From Centropus unirufus (lineage: Eukaryota; Chordata; Aves; Cuculiformes; Centropidae), in contig VYZI01000074.1 in assembly GCA_013397695.1 (NCBI GenBank), positions 2,701,654 to 2,765,653 on the forward strand: a stretch of 64,000 nt of DNA, in the 5' to 3' direction. The position numbers and the translations under genes are program-made. The notes beneath the pieces were generated by a model that saw only the letters and a program-made list of their open reading frames with translations, did no database searches and was not told where the DNA came from. Below are positions 39,005 to 51,995 of this stretch, piece by piece (position 1 is the first letter of the stretch; each line of letters opens with the position of its first letter).

Positions 39005-39720
39005 GTGCAATGCGTAGGCAACCCTGCCAAATTGCAGGGAGAAATGTCTGCGATGCCAAGCGGGCCTTGCAGGTTTTTCACTCAGCAATCACATCTTGGC
39101 ACATTTTTCCTCCTTCCCAATGTGCCTATTCGGCTCATTTGAAAGGGGCACTTTGCAGCGCTTGAAGGTGGCTTTGCACAATTGCAGATGCACGCAGTCC
39201 TGCGAGTGCTGAGAGCAGAGCTGAACGGAGGAGGCAAAGTACAAAGTTTGCTACAAATGCATGCTGGCAAGCAATTTCTTGCGGATCTCACCAAAAGATG
39301 AGCTGCTAGGGATTTAACCCATCCTCCTCCTTCCCCAGGGTTGCTGTTAAGATTCAGGCCATGGGGGAAACTGTGAGTGCTTCCAGACTGTTAATCTCAC
39401 ATGTTTACAGACTTGGAAACCAGAATTCAAGACCCTTGGAAACACGAACCTCAACATTTCTGGGCCTGATTCGGTATTGCTTTGTCCCTGGAGCAGTTGC
39501 TTACATCTGCGCAGAAACCTGCCATGTCGATTTGGCAGAGCTTTACAGCCCTGCTGTACAGCTGTGAATGGCTGCTGGGGAGCCGTCAGGAGGAACCGAA
39601 TCCTGTGTACCCCTGCCAAGATGAATGCGATAGCAGTCGCCAGAAACAAAAGCTGAAAGAGCTGTTCCATACATGACCTCCTTTCATCGCCCTTTCGTGG
39701 CCATCTCGGCAAGCTGACTC
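39005..39720. other. CpG-elevated patch in CpG-poor surroundings
   Basis: I count 20 CpG dinucleotides in about 720 bases here, against about 3 in an equal length at 37001-37720. G+C is near one half. This is below a classical CpG island but stands out locally. A minus-strand frame from an ATG at 39670 down to 39347 would encode 107 residues with a hydrophobic stretch at roughly residues 4-20 (LFQLLFLATAIAFILAG). Its start context is weak and no family is recognised. The patch could be an enhancer, an unannotated promoter or a chance composition shift. Confidence 0.45.
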
Positions 39721-40544
39721 TTGGGCTGAGATAGCTTTACACTTTCTTTTTACAGATGGTTGGAAGGGTTTGAGATTTTTTTACCCTTAAAAAAAAAAAG
39801 AAATTAAAATCCATTTAAATCTACAGTTTTCCAGAAGTGATTTGACAAACCGATTTTTAAAAATATATCATTGAAATTCTTCAAGAATCTGGTTTCAGTG
39901 TTGAAAGAAACACCAACTGGCATCTAGTCTCTTCACAAAATTCAAATTGGTTGTAGTTATTTTTTATAATTTTTAATGGTGGCAAAAAGGCAATATTTTG
40001 AACATAATGAAATCTGTAAACAGCTCAAAAAAGCTGAAGCAGTCTGGTTTAGGGTAAAGCTGATACTTCCTATCCACAGCCTCTTCTGACTATTCACAGA
40101 GCTGCACTCCTACAGAGAAAACTTCCCTTGCTTTTGAAAAGTCCTGGAAAAGCAACACAAAAATAGCTTTACTAATTTTCTTTGTTTAGTTCTATAGAAC
40201 TAGCTTTTTAGTTTATTCATACAACTGGATTCTGCACATATTAAATACAATAACTTGCCGGAGTTGAAAATTCACATCGTTCTGATGTCTCAATGGGAGA
40301 CTCCTTGTCCTGAAAGACTGGTATTAGAAATTTTATTTTTGCAAATATCAAAGCAAAGATAAATGTGCTCTACCATACATGCTGGAGAGCGGGTATATAA
40401 TTCCAGAAGCACAATTTTATAATGTCAGTGGCTGAATAGAAAGTTCAATGCTTGTTTCAGGTAAAAGTGAACTGAATTGATCTTTTTCTCAAACTAGAAA
40501 ATGTGAGAATACAATGTTTGACTTTTCCCAAATGATTTACTTTT
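39721..40544. other. AT-rich noncoding DNA
   Basis: No gene or repeat family is recognisable. Contains an A11 run near 39789 and short T runs. Confidence 0.55.
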
Positions 40545-40572
40545 TTTGTTTGTTTGTTTGTTTGTTTGTTTG
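40545..40572 (+). repeat. (TTTG)7 microsatellite
   Basis: Seven perfect TTTG units. The Lys/Gln/Thr/Asn repeat peptides of the minus-strand frames here come from this microsatellite and are not proteins. Confidence 0.97.
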
Positions 40573-40679
40573 TTTTCTGTACGCTACCTGGAAGTCCAAG
40601 CCCCGTGCTGGATTTGACCTTAACCTCACAAGTAGTTTTTGGAGCCCTGATATGACACCATTTGGTGAACACTGTGAAT

Positions 40680-41000
40680 CCTGCCCAGCTCGCGGGTTTT
40701 TCCCTGGGCTCCAGCAGGACCGCAGCTGATTGGTGGCCAGGCACAGCATCCAAGAACGGGCAGAGATGTCCTTCCATCGCCACTGGGCACAACAGAGTAG
40801 CCTGACCATAAAAAACACCCTCTGCAACACAGCTGTGTCTCACCCCTGGACAGAGCAGCGCAAAAGACCATCTCCTACACCCTGGCAGGGTCCCTCTCTG
40901 CTGGGTGGACGAGGGGAGCTCGGTTCAGTTTTTGCTCTAACAGAGGTTGAAGGCTGCAGCAACTCCTGCTTCGGGAAGGATCACCGGCCGGGTCCTCCAG
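40680..41000. other. G+C-rich, CpG-elevated segment
   Basis: About 11 CpG in 320 bases, including CTCGCGGG and CACCGGCCGGG, plus a GATTGG (reverse CCAAT) at about 40729-40734. No TATA box, exon or open frame with a recognisable product is associated with it. It might be a regulatory element; the evidence is composition only. Confidence 0.35.
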
Positions 41001-44000
41001 CTGCTGTAAACAGTCAGAACACTATTTAATTCAATGCAGCCTTTATTTACATCGGCTGATCTGGCCCCACTTCTCCTGTTTTCCTGTGCTTGTTTCCTTT
41101 AAGATGTATTTTTATAGCCTTGTAAAACACCACTGTATATTCTTGTATAAACTAGTAAAGATATAAGCACAATGTGATTCTGTGGTTGTTATTAGAGCAG
41201 CGCCTGAAAAGGGACCCCAGCGTGCCAGGCTCTGTGTGGCTCTCCGGGTGATGGAGAGTTTGTGTCCAAAACAGGCAGGACAAGCAGCAGGGAGAGAGGA
41301 GAGGATGGGAATAGGAGAGGCTGACCAGGCCAGAAAGGAGAGATGAGGCAGCAGGAGCCAGGGGCCACGAGGAATGGAGCTGAGATGAAGAGCCGTGAGC
41401 CAGAGGGGGAGGCGAGATTTGGAACAAACAGCAGTGGAGGACTGAATATGGTCAGTGAAAACCTTGCAAAATGCTCTAGTGTCTGACTCTGCTGACTTCT
41501 GCAGCTGTTCTGCCTGAAATTGCCTTCACCGGACTGCTTCCCAAGGACCATGTGGTGCAGGGCAGTGGGAAGAGGAAGAGCAGGGGTGGGGAACAGTGAC
41601 AGAACACGACATCCCCCTGCAAAAGAACGAAGGATATCTCCCTGCAAATCTTTGGGCCCAGCCACTGAACAGAGGAAGACCACTCTTCAGAGCCCCATAT
41701 TCCCTCCTTCACCTTTTTTGCTTTCTTAATCACCTTTCAGGGTTGATTCAGAAGCCCCAGCTGCTTGAGCAAAGTGCTAGAAATAAATCCTTACAGAGAC
41801 CTTGGTTACTATGTGCAAGTTTGAGCCACTTGCTCTACTGAGGGAAACCTTTCTTCTACCCAGAAGAAAAGGAGAATATACGACCCAAAAACCAGCCCAC
41901 CCCCTAGCCCTGCAGTATTCAGAAGGAAGGACCTGCTTCAGCTGGGAAAGCTGGGCAGGATCAGCAAAAGAGCAGGAGGTGATTTCTTTTTCTTACCATG
42001 TTTTGTTCAGGTTCAGACTGTGTTAGCTTGTGCCTGGGATGAAACTGCAAGGCACGCTACCAGACCTCCCAGCCCTAAGAGTGTCCAAAAGGAACAGCGC
42101 CTCGGGGAGTCTTAACCAATACTCCAGCTCACAGTCCTGCATAGCTGGTGGGTTTTTGTGGCCACCCTGGAGGGCAGGATTGCCCCTTCAAAAGACCGTC
42201 AAAAAAGACAAATAGCTCAGGTTCTCACCCCTGAGAAGCAGTGTTCACCAAGGTTGCTTTCTCAGATTTTCTGGAGTCTGGATGACAACTTTCTTGGATT
42301 TCTCTACACACATCCACATGGAGTGGAGAACAAGATAGGATTTCACATGTACTGCAGGTATTACTTCTGTAACTTCGCAGAGTATCTTGCCCATAAATCA
42401 CACTGATGTTCATCTATTGGGTTCTTTTTACTGCCACTTCACATAGATTTTTATCCTGACTTTTATCCAGAAGAAAAGGATCTTATTTTACAATTTTCTG
42501 TTTCTTTGTCTTTGTATATGATCTTCAGGACCTAGGAACTGGAACACATTGTGTAGGATGCATGGGGAGACTTGTTAAACCACATAAATTTCCTTCAGAT
42601 ATCACCATCTCACAGTCCCAGTAGGGTATCACTACCCTGGGGACGCACCTAAGCATGGAGGCTCACCTCCATACATGACCAAAATGCAGCTGTGTTCATA
42701 CAATTCCTTCAGAAGACATAGCCGGCCTCGTGCTGCTGTTCCGTCTTGTCTTGCAGCGGCCCACGAAAGGTGTTGCAGCATGACCAGTCCAGTAGATATT
42801 GTGTAGAAGACGGATGTGAAGGAATTTCAGAAATACTTATTGAATGCAGAGAAAATATTTGGGGATTAAGACTGATTGTGAATAAGGAAAGATTAAAGAT
42901 AGTGTCTGGAGAAAAAAAATCCAAGAAAAAAGTGAATAATACAAATAAAGGGAAAAGAAGAAAAGTAAATACCACAGGCAAAGAAAATCAGCTCCGGTCT
43001 ACAGAAGACTTCTAATTCCTCAGTGATAACCAGTGATTACTCCAAGTGCTGTGCCTAGAGCCACAGGCTTGAATCTGAGATAGGTCAGGAGCAACAGGGA
43101 AGGCACAAATCACAGGACAAACAGAAGGAACTGCAGTATAAAAAAAAAAGGATGTTTGCTTCTCTTGGCAAAACATATTCAGGAACCTTAGTGTGGGAGA
43201 TCTCTACATGGACAAGAGCAAAATGTTGTGCTTCTGCTCCACCTGTACTCAGAGCAATCCGGAAACCCATCAGCTTTGGGCCACATACCAGTGATGGCAT
43301 AGCGCAGTAATGGGTCCGAGCTAAAATATACATACTCTGAGTACAACTTTTCCAATGTTCTGGACCATACTGATGTGGTTACGTGTCTTGCAGAGAACTA
43401 CCTGAAACAGTGCCTGAACACTGAACACAAGACTGCCTAGACCTCGGTATGCCAGCATACTGAGAGTCTGTATGTGAAAACATACTTACTGTAGCATCTG
43501 CTATCAATGTTAAATGAAGAAATACCTTTTCCTCTTTTGTTCAGATATATTTTACTGATAGCTTGCATGCTGAAGTATTGCTGGGAATAGATCTATGCAA
43601 GGAGATCTTTCGTTTGTTCTACTAGAAAAATATTGATTTATCTGACCTTTTATTTGAGAAGCAGCAGCTCTAACAAAACTTTGACAATAAGGGGGCTCTC
43701 AGGTCTACAAGGGAGTTTGTGGCCAAAACACGTCAGATTCATGGTGGAATGTGAGAGGGTCATTCTAGGCCAGCTACTGCCTCTTCTGGGCTCGTTCGGT
43801 GTGGATCTGATTTACTGTGCATAGGCAACAATTCCTTGGCATCACAACCTTGATCCTTTTCTCAGGCATCCCTCTGGAGTGCAGCCTGCATGCTCTCTGC
43901 CTGCTGCTACTCCTTCCTTTACAGTCTCTCCTCCTGGCAAGAGAGAAAAAGCAGAGCCAGGGGACAGAAGAAAGGCAGAGCAAAGCTGGCATGCGGGAGG

Positions 44001-45774
44001 CAGAGCCACCACTGCCTTCACAGGAGCTGAAGTGCCCACTTCGTAGTGTCATCTGAGACTGCCTGGAACAGCAGTGCTTGAAAGAGCTCCTCCTCCAGTA
44101 TTCCTGACTTAATCTTCGACCATTTTAACCCTTTTGTTTATTTCAGGCAACTACCTTTTTCATCTACATTGTGTGCTTCCAGTCTAAGCATAGGAGGTCA
44201 CATTGGGATGAAAAACAAGGCAATGAGCAAAGGATGATGTACATGGGGAATTATGATTTTAATTTATATCTTCTTCTGTTGCAATGTCCCTCTTTCAGGA
44301 TCATAAACAAGGTATGTAGAATCAAAGACAGGTGGTTGTATTTAGCCCAAGCCATTTGCTAACCTGTTGCATTTTCCCTTTTCCCCTTGGCATCTCAAGC
44401 ATGTTCCGCCAGGGACACCTATAGCTTGTCAATCATCTAACGAATTTATTTGACTAAGCATCTTATGACAACCTGAGAACCAAAAGAAAACAGTTGTAGC
44501 TCAGGAGAATAAAGGGCAAAAAGTACGTAGAGGAGCTTTCAACAGTAGTAAAAATCAGCCCTCTTGAACAAAACTGTAAGGCTCCAATAATAGACTTTGA
44601 TGACAAGTAGAATTAAATAAAACATGAGTGATGAAACCCTGTAATGTTTATGGTGAGGTAGTCCAGACAGCTGATTATTAACTGTTACCAAAACAGTGTC
44701 TTGGCAGTTGATATGCAGTAACCAGGATGGAGACTGGTAGCTAGTTTAAACTATTGGTAAAGATCTGTTGTATATTTCAAAGAATCCTTCTAACAAAACG
44801 AAATAACAGCATGAAATCAGTAATAGGGTGTGGGGAGAGGAGCAATAGTGTTTGACAGATCACATTCAGAGGAGAGAAAGGGGTTATTTCCTGTTTTATT
44901 CTGACTTGCTGTTGTGTTGCTATGTTTAGTTTCGGAGCAAAGACCTAAGGAGAAGGTTTGGGTCTCATGTATTGGTTTTAGCTAAGCATCCATGCACCCA
45001 CTATGTTACACCCCCCCCCCAAAAAAAAGAAAAAAAGATTAGATTTTACACCCTGAAACACCAGGAAGAAAAATCTCAGTAATCCCTAGATGTAGCTCAG
45101 TGATTGATGCCAGTCTGACTGAGACACCTAAATCCAGGCCAGGAGAAGTGACACTTGCCAGACTCAGGACCAAGTACCCATGAAGCCTTTTGGGACCAGG
45201 AACAACTACATCTCAGCTACGCAGGTACAATTAACAGAAGTTTTGATCTACTCGAATGAACTGTTTCTGACCCATCACAGACCCCAAGCACAACACCACC
45301 TGCTGAAGGGGACCATTGCTTATGTCCATTATGGTCAAGCTCTTCCGTAGTGACAAGCTGTTCCTTATTGACAGGCTGTTCCTGTAAAGGCTTGGAACCC
45401 CTCAGGGAGATGGACAGAAATTTCCAGAGCTTGTCACCCTACAAATCAGTGCTTATCTCGCACATGTACTCCACAACACCTCAAGGACCCCATTGCCATG
45501 GACTTCGTAATGCTTGGAGCCAGTGATCTGCAACTCCAAAATCTTTTCCTGAAGCTGATGAGGTACCGTTTTCCAGACTCTCTTTGGCAGTACTTTTCGT
45601 AACTGATTTTATGCTGTTGTTCCTTTGCTGTTATTTTCATGGCCCTGCACCTGCAAATCCTGGCAGAATCATCAAGACAGGGCCTCATGGGAAACAGCTC
45701 CCACTGCTGTGGGAATTGACCTCCTCTCCCCATATTTAATGCCTCTTAATTTGCAGATTTTAGTTTATATTAGA
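41001..45774. other. Noncoding DNA with purine-rich stretch, no gene recognised
   Basis: The longest frame of the window (41192-41683, minus, 163 codons) lies here. It opens on GTG, is rich in Leu, Ser and Pro, and exists because the plus strand is purine-rich around 41270-41415 (GGAGAGAGGAGAGG-type). It shows no domain and I do not call it a gene. The frame at 42746-43015 (plus, 89 codons) also lacks an ATG start and has a Lys-rich end from A-rich sequence. C10 followed by A8 and A6-7 runs lies at 45011-45036. Confidence 0.5.
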
Positions 45775-45857
45775 NNNNNNNNNNNNNNNNNNNNNNNNNN
45801 NNNNNNNNNNNNNNNNNNNNNNNNNNNNNNNNNNNNNNNNNNNNNNNNNNNNNNNNN
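45775..45857. other. Assembly gap (83 N)
   Basis: A run of 83 N. The bases on both sides are AT-rich (TTTATATTAGA on the left, ATAAATTATATATG on the right). Any frame spanning it is meaningless. Confidence 1.
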
Positions 45858-48800
45858 ATAAATTATATATGCAGAAACTTAAGAATAAGTCAATGTGAAA
45901 CATATGCACTTGATTAGCATACTCCAGTCAGTACTAATGCCATCATAAACAGGAACACCCCATAAGGAGTTTGAGTGGGTCCTGATGAAAAATATATTCT
46001 GAAACATATTCTCTTAGGGGATAAATGTGATGAAAATCATCCTCTTCATCCCTATCCTCACCAGCTGCTGCTCTGGAGAGACCCTTAGAGGAGAAACATG
46101 GTCTGGGACCCTGCTGCTGCTCTTTCCTGATGGCTCTGGACAGAATTTTCCATTAATCTTTTCTGTTTCTTTTGATTTTTCTCCAGAATCAGCTGTCACA
46201 GTTAGAGTAGACCTATGTCTTCAGCTACAGGCCACCTTGGTGGCTGCAGGGTCTGATCTGGTCTCTTCACCACACTGGCCCAGCTCTGCCAGCCCCACAG
46301 GCACCATGGGCCTGAGGTCCCTGGACCTTTATGTTGCATTGGCTCGATGTGCAGCACTGAGGCAAAGTTTAACACGAGTTCTTACTTTTTGTATCACTCA
46401 CCTGCCTCTGTTCATCAGCTGTCCCTGGCCTGAAGCCTGGCCTAAATCCCGGCCCATTCTGAAGACTCACTGGTGATGCTGAGCATACAGACATCTCAGT
46501 ATAGGAACATACCCTAAGCCAAGTTTAGTAGACTCTTCTTCACAAATACGGAATGCAAGCCCATACAGCCAAACTACAATTTTATCCTTAATCCTTAATT
46601 CTTTCTTAATGCTTAATTCCTAGCAACTAGCCCCACTGCCATGTATGGTCCCAAATTAATTAGAATTTATTTATTCAAATACATCAACATCTGTCACTAA
46701 GACTTTTTAATACATCAACCCTGGCATTCTCTCCAGTCAGTCCTGAAGTAAAAGACACTAGGTTATGGCTATAAACTTAAGTAGCCCTTATTAAATCCAG
46801 TCATAACGTGTGCTTCCCACTTCAACTCAAAATCCAAACCTGTTATACAAGATAATACAGCTGTCTTCTGAAAAGAACAGCTGTCTCTATCTGTTTTCAA
46901 TGGACAGATACCTTGTCCAATCACATTAGTCGTACATGTGGATAGGAAGCCTCTCCAAAATCCATCAATCATCTGCATACTGTCCTAGACCCCATCTCTG
47001 ATCCACGTTCTTGCTGCAAACCCAATGCTGGGCATTTTCACTGGATTACAAGGTTTTATTGAGCCAGTTTTAGTATTGTAGCTTAAATGGACCATCTAGC
47101 TGTGAGAAGTTTTGGGTCTAGCAGACTCATTGATCGCTCTGCAATCACATCACAGCTGGTGGTAGGACCAGGCTTCAAGCAATGTGTAGGTTTGGTATTA
47201 AATTCGGAGTTTCAGGCTCCACAGAGCCAAGAATTTGAGTTGTTGAGTCAAGGTGGTAATTATAAGATATATTTGGGGATATCACTACCAGGGTATATCT
47301 TCTATACTTAGATGCATTCTGACAGTCATCAAAAGCCTATTCCTGGGTATGGGTTTAGAGTTGGGTTTCATTTTTAGGTGAGATCAGGATTTGACTGGCT
47401 CTGGACATTTATCCTCAGTGACTGTTCAATCCAGAAATAACTACCAAGTTACTTGAATACCTCTTGCAAAAAGTGCCTAGGAGTCTATAGTTATTTTGGT
47501 GTCGGGCAGGGATTCCAGAATGAGTTTTATGATGAAGTTGTCTTCTGACATTTAAAGCATGGGGTTTTTTTTTCGGTTAAAATCCTACCTCCTGCCCATC
47601 ACGATGTTGCTTTGCATTCCTCACATTCAATCCCTTCCCCATTCAAGCAATACACCTGGCTCAGCCAACTGGCAAACTTTTGCACTGTGCTGTGCAAACA
47701 GTATTTCTTTTACACATGTGGTGCAAAACTACAGTCTAAACCCACACTCCTTCTCAATCCACCCCTGTGTTCCCCTGTGTGACTCTCAACTGCAGCTAGA
47801 CTTTTTGCTGAGTGTGGGCTGAGTGGCATTTTTGCACAGTGTTGGAGCTCTTGCAAGATGCATGTGGCCTTGTGTTTTCCTGGAAAAGAAGTTCTGTTTT
47901 TAATATCCTTTTCATGCATATGGTGTAAGTTTCTTTGTGCTGAAAGGCACCCATTTTTATCATGTTTCTTGCACTGCCTCTGATATTACTGCAGATCTCC
48001 AGCAGAAAGCATAGGGTGGAGGTTGCTTCAGTCCTCTAGCCTTTGCTTCTGTGCAGGCTGCAGTGCACACTGGTTTTCTAGACCATGTTGTCATAAAACC
48101 GTGCCTCTACCTTCCATCTCACACACAGAGATGCAGAAACATCTGCATGGTCTAACTTTGTACTCTTGGAGAAAGAAAGCAGAAACTGACCAGACTGCCC
48201 TTGTCTGGCCCTCGAAAGGATGGTGGATCTAGCCCAACATTTCATTTCAGTAGTACAATAAGCTAAATAGTCTTCATTTTTCCTGCTTCTCAAGGTATCT
48301 CCAAAGGAATTTGCCAGCCTATTGCCTGACTGGTGATAAGGGTTGGTGAGAAGCCCTCATCCAGTCTTATCCCTCCATTCGAAGGTATACAAATAATATT
48401 AAAAGACTTCTCCAACACGATGTAAATACAGACCAAATTCACATCAAATTGATCATGAAAATAGCAATGTTGCATGCATTCAGCTTTCATTAAGTGGTAG
48501 GAAGAACTACTTGATTTGCAGTATATATTTTCTCATTGCTTAACAGAGACCCTGAGTAATGTTCCTTTGCTTGTACAGTCTTTGTTGCCAGAAAACCCCA
48601 AATGGCCCCCTGTCCCACAGCTGCCTATCATTTATTCTATACATAAAGTATGAATTAGCATTCTACTCCGATTTTAAAGCTGTTCATCGTTACAATAAAT
48701 TGGATGAATAAACAACATATTGAACAAACTCGTGCCTTTAAAAATTATTGTTAGGTACCATAGCGTTGAGTCTTTTTGGTCCTCTTGGTTTTGCTGAGCA

Positions 48801-51800
48801 TTGTTTTGTTGTTTTGATCTGTGCCGTAGGTCTTTTCTTTCCTTATTTAATATCCATCCCCACTCTCAAAGGGCTCAGAGTTTTCCTCATCCCAGAAAGA
48901 AAAAGGACAAGACATCAAATCCAGATCTCTTGGAAAACAGCATAATGAGCAAACCACAGGAGCAATGGGTGTTCTGAGAGCATTTTTTCAATGCTAACTT
49001 TGTCTCCACTTCGATGCTTTCCCATATGCTCTGTTGAAATGTGGTGAATCTCTGTTAAAGGTTCTACCTTCTGGTTTTATCCTGTGTAAAAAGAAGATCC
49101 TGTAGTCTTGTAAAAGTTTGTAGTACAGCATAATAGAAAAAGTATGGAGAAGGTTTAAAGACTAGAGGGAAAATTAGAGTTGACAATCAACATGCCACCC
49201 ACTTCCTATTAAAAGATAGTGGTTATTTGCTAAAGCCCTGAGGTTTAAATCCTGGCATTACCTTTTATATCAGCTTTAACAAACATCTCCCACAAATCAC
49301 AAACAGATCTTCAGACAAATTAGGCTAATGCCCTATGAAAATTGCAAACACTGTTTTCCCTCAAAGTTAAGAAATTGTCACAGCAGGAGGAAGGCTGCAC
49401 TTCTTTCTGTGCACTGACCACCCCTTTGTTTTTTCCTGCTTGATGTAATCTTTGTCAGGTTGTCAGAAAACATTTCCACAGTCAACACAGTAGATGACGC
49501 AAAATGCACGTAAAAAAATACCAAGGCTGGTTGAAAGAACCATTGGTTAAATTAGGTCTCCATGGTGGACAATCCCCTCACTACTGAATCATGGTACATT
49601 TTTAAGAGGGAAAATCCTTCACCTGCTACTGGGCACCCAAAGGTTGTGCTATCATACGGACCAGAACCTTTTCTTTGCTTTAAAATCAGGTGCCTGTCAC
49701 AGCTCACATCTACGCAGAGACACTCTTGTGTATCCCCAGACAGGTCACCTTTATCCCTGCTGCTGTATGGGAGCAGTCTCTGACCCGACTGTCGTGTAAG
49801 AATTGCTTGGCACTACCTGGAAGATGAGCTGGCCACTAGCCACAGCCTGGTGGGGCGCATGCCAGCAGCTATGCAGGCCGGGCAACTTTATACCAGTGTT
49901 CGAGGTCAGGTTTGCATTTGGTCCTAATCACTGATAAGGATGATCCAATAGGACTGGAAAATCTGGACTCTGCCTCTCACCAGCCTCTTTATAGCAATGC
50001 AAAACCAGCTCAGCCACACTTGCAGGAGCAGTGCCCTGAAGAGCAGCGCTGCCTCATGGTTCCTAAAACATAACCCCATAACCCCAAAGCCCTTGTAAAG
50101 AATGCGTCAGGGTTGCCAGAACAGTCAATACAGGCAGATGAGAGACCAATATTTGCAGTGGGACTTGCTTCCTGGGAGCTTTCAAAAGTATCCATCTTTA
50201 TCCATCGTAGGGAGAAGGACTCCCTTGGCTGAGAAGTCCTCTGCAGAACTTACCTTCACAGAGCTGGTAGTGAAGTAGGTACTGATGAATACATGGAAGC
50301 AATACATTGCTATTTTTTTTAAACTCATCTGCAATGGCAGGCTGATGCTGCGTACTGCCTTATGCTTTGGTACCACACTCCAGAACCCCTCTGCCTATAA
50401 AATATTTTGCAAAAGACACCCAGGGAGGTGAAGATATAAATTCAAATGAAAGATGGGAAGAATCATAAATTGGAGGGTAGGTCAGCCGCTGAAGCATATT
50501 GAGGCTGGTGACAAAATGAGTGTTCCCATGTGTAAGGACAGATCTCTGTAGCAACTTCCAGCTTTGTTCAAATGGTGGAAAGTCTCAGAAGGGCATCAGC
50601 TGAACCATGAGAAATTTGGGACATGCTGTACTTGGTGAGCAACACCTGGAATTGATTGGTGATCACCCACTGTGTAAAGGCAGAGCTGGCCTGGGAATTG
50701 TTTCCCACTCCTGTAGCTCCAAGATGCAAGTTCCCATTCTTCAGATCTTCATCTCCTGCTCTGCCAGCTTTGAAATTGGAATCACCCCAATGAGGGCCAG
50801 CTGTAAGGTGAGGCTGTTCCTCGCTTACTTGCCGTATGGTCTCTAGTTGTTTTGAAGTGATGATGAAAGAATTGCCCTGAGCTCAGACACGAAGACCATG
50901 ATACAAAGCCTTACAGAGGCTGTCCATGGATTTTGAGTGGGTTTTGCAGTAGGCACTTTTACTCAACCCGACTGTAGTTTGTTGACAGAAATGGCACAGA
51001 TATGCTGAGCTCATGATGTGCTTCCAGGGGAAAGGATTACATGAGAACTAAAGAAACTTAAAGAACCAGCAATTTCTAGGTGTGGTTTTCGCTTTCTAGT
51101 GCAAACATTTGCCAAAGTATCATAAAGCAACTTTCTCACCATGTGAGGAGTCTTCCACATGAATAATTTCTCATTGTCCAGACTTCTCTCAAAGTGGGAT
51201 CAGGATTTGGCCATATTCTTGCTAACTGAGAAAACTGAACTTTAGACTGAAAACCATGTTTAGGTCTCTCTTCCATGCATCAGCAACCGCAAGTGGGGAC
51301 ACGTGCGCAAAGAAACTTTCCATTTCTTCTTTTTTTGAAATTCCTTTTTAATCAAAGCCATGCTTTGGGGTATTTTACTTAGACGACTTGAGGTTTTTAA
51401 CCCTTTGAAATATATCAAAGTGGAAAAGAGGGAACATAAGAGTTTTCCTAGCTTTTCCCTTTCTCGTCATATTTTCTTAGTTACTTTACGGGTGTTCTTT
51501 TAAAGTGGTTTGCTCAGAAAAACATGGTTTTTTTCCAAAACTTTTTTTCGAAAAAAACAATCTTTTTTTCTTTCTGACATTCCCTTTGTTTCACTACTTT
51601 GCATTATCAGGGATAAAGGCCTTGTAGAAGGAATGAAGCCCTTTGTCATAGTCATGCAAGCAAAACAGGCCAGAAGAGTGAAACAGACTGGAACATGCTT
51701 TTTGTACTGGTATAGTCAGAATTGGCCCCAAAAGGAGGGCTTTTCGTCACTTAAGTGAGTAAGGCAGATGGAATAATCTCAGGAATCACACCAACTTATT

Positions 51801-51904
51801 ACTAGTGCCAGTTTCACTTAGCTAGTCCTTAAAGTAGAGCCATACATTAGTAACTTTGAATTTCCTTCCATTTCCCTGTCCATGCTTTGTGGCTGAGAAC
51901 TTCT
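45858..51904. other. Unique noncoding DNA, no gene recognised
   Basis: No transposon or gene is recognised with confidence. The best frame is 46030-46476 (plus, 148 codons), described separately. 46.5-46.75 kb has short repeated TTAATCCTTAATTCTTT-like wording. Elsewhere frames are short and mutually overlapping. Confidence 0.5.
46030..46476 (+). other. Uncharacterised 148-codon open frame, probably not a gene
   Basis: An ATG-initiated frame with an in-frame stop 15 bases upstream. The first residues, MKIILFIPILTSCCSG, look like a signal peptide (one Lys, a hydrophobic core, small residues), and the rest has hydrophobic patches but no family I recognise. The frame could be part of an old LTR or other repeat, given its G+C-rich, Pro/Leu/Ser-biased composition, or could be chance. 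A single-exon secreted protein cannot be excluded, but nothing around it (promoter, splice sites, polyadenylation signal at a sensible distance) argues for it. Confidence 0.15.
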
Positions 51905-51995
51905 TGCCAGACCCACAAAAGTATTTAGGTGCCTAATTTCCATGTAAGTGTCCAACTTGACAATGTGAAATCAAAACCTTTCGAATCCTGCCCAG
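51905..51995. repeat. Old palindromic repeat relic, 'aggtgcctaa' type
   Basis: The left part, GCCAGACCCACAAAAGTATT followed by TAGGTGCCTAATTTCC, closely resembles the arm of old amniote palindromic repeats with 'ggatttaggcacctaa'. The right part keeps AAAACCTTTCGAATCCTG, matching the 'tacctttgaggatctg' end only loosely. The centre has decayed. Confidence 0.45.

Noticed and set aside
40457..40843. 128-codon minus frame with KQTNKQTNKQ-like repeat
   Set aside because: The repeat is the translated (TTTG)7 microsatellite.
41192..41683. 163-codon minus-strand frame, the longest in the window
   Set aside because: Opens on GTG, shows no domain, and is explained by purine-rich composition of the opposite strand.
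42746..43015. 89-codon plus frame with Lys-rich end after a CTTGCAG acceptor-like site
   Set aside because: No ATG start, no recognisable family, and the Lys-rich part comes from A-rich DNA.
45625..45861. Plus-strand frame entering the N gap
   Set aside because: About a third of it is undetermined bases.
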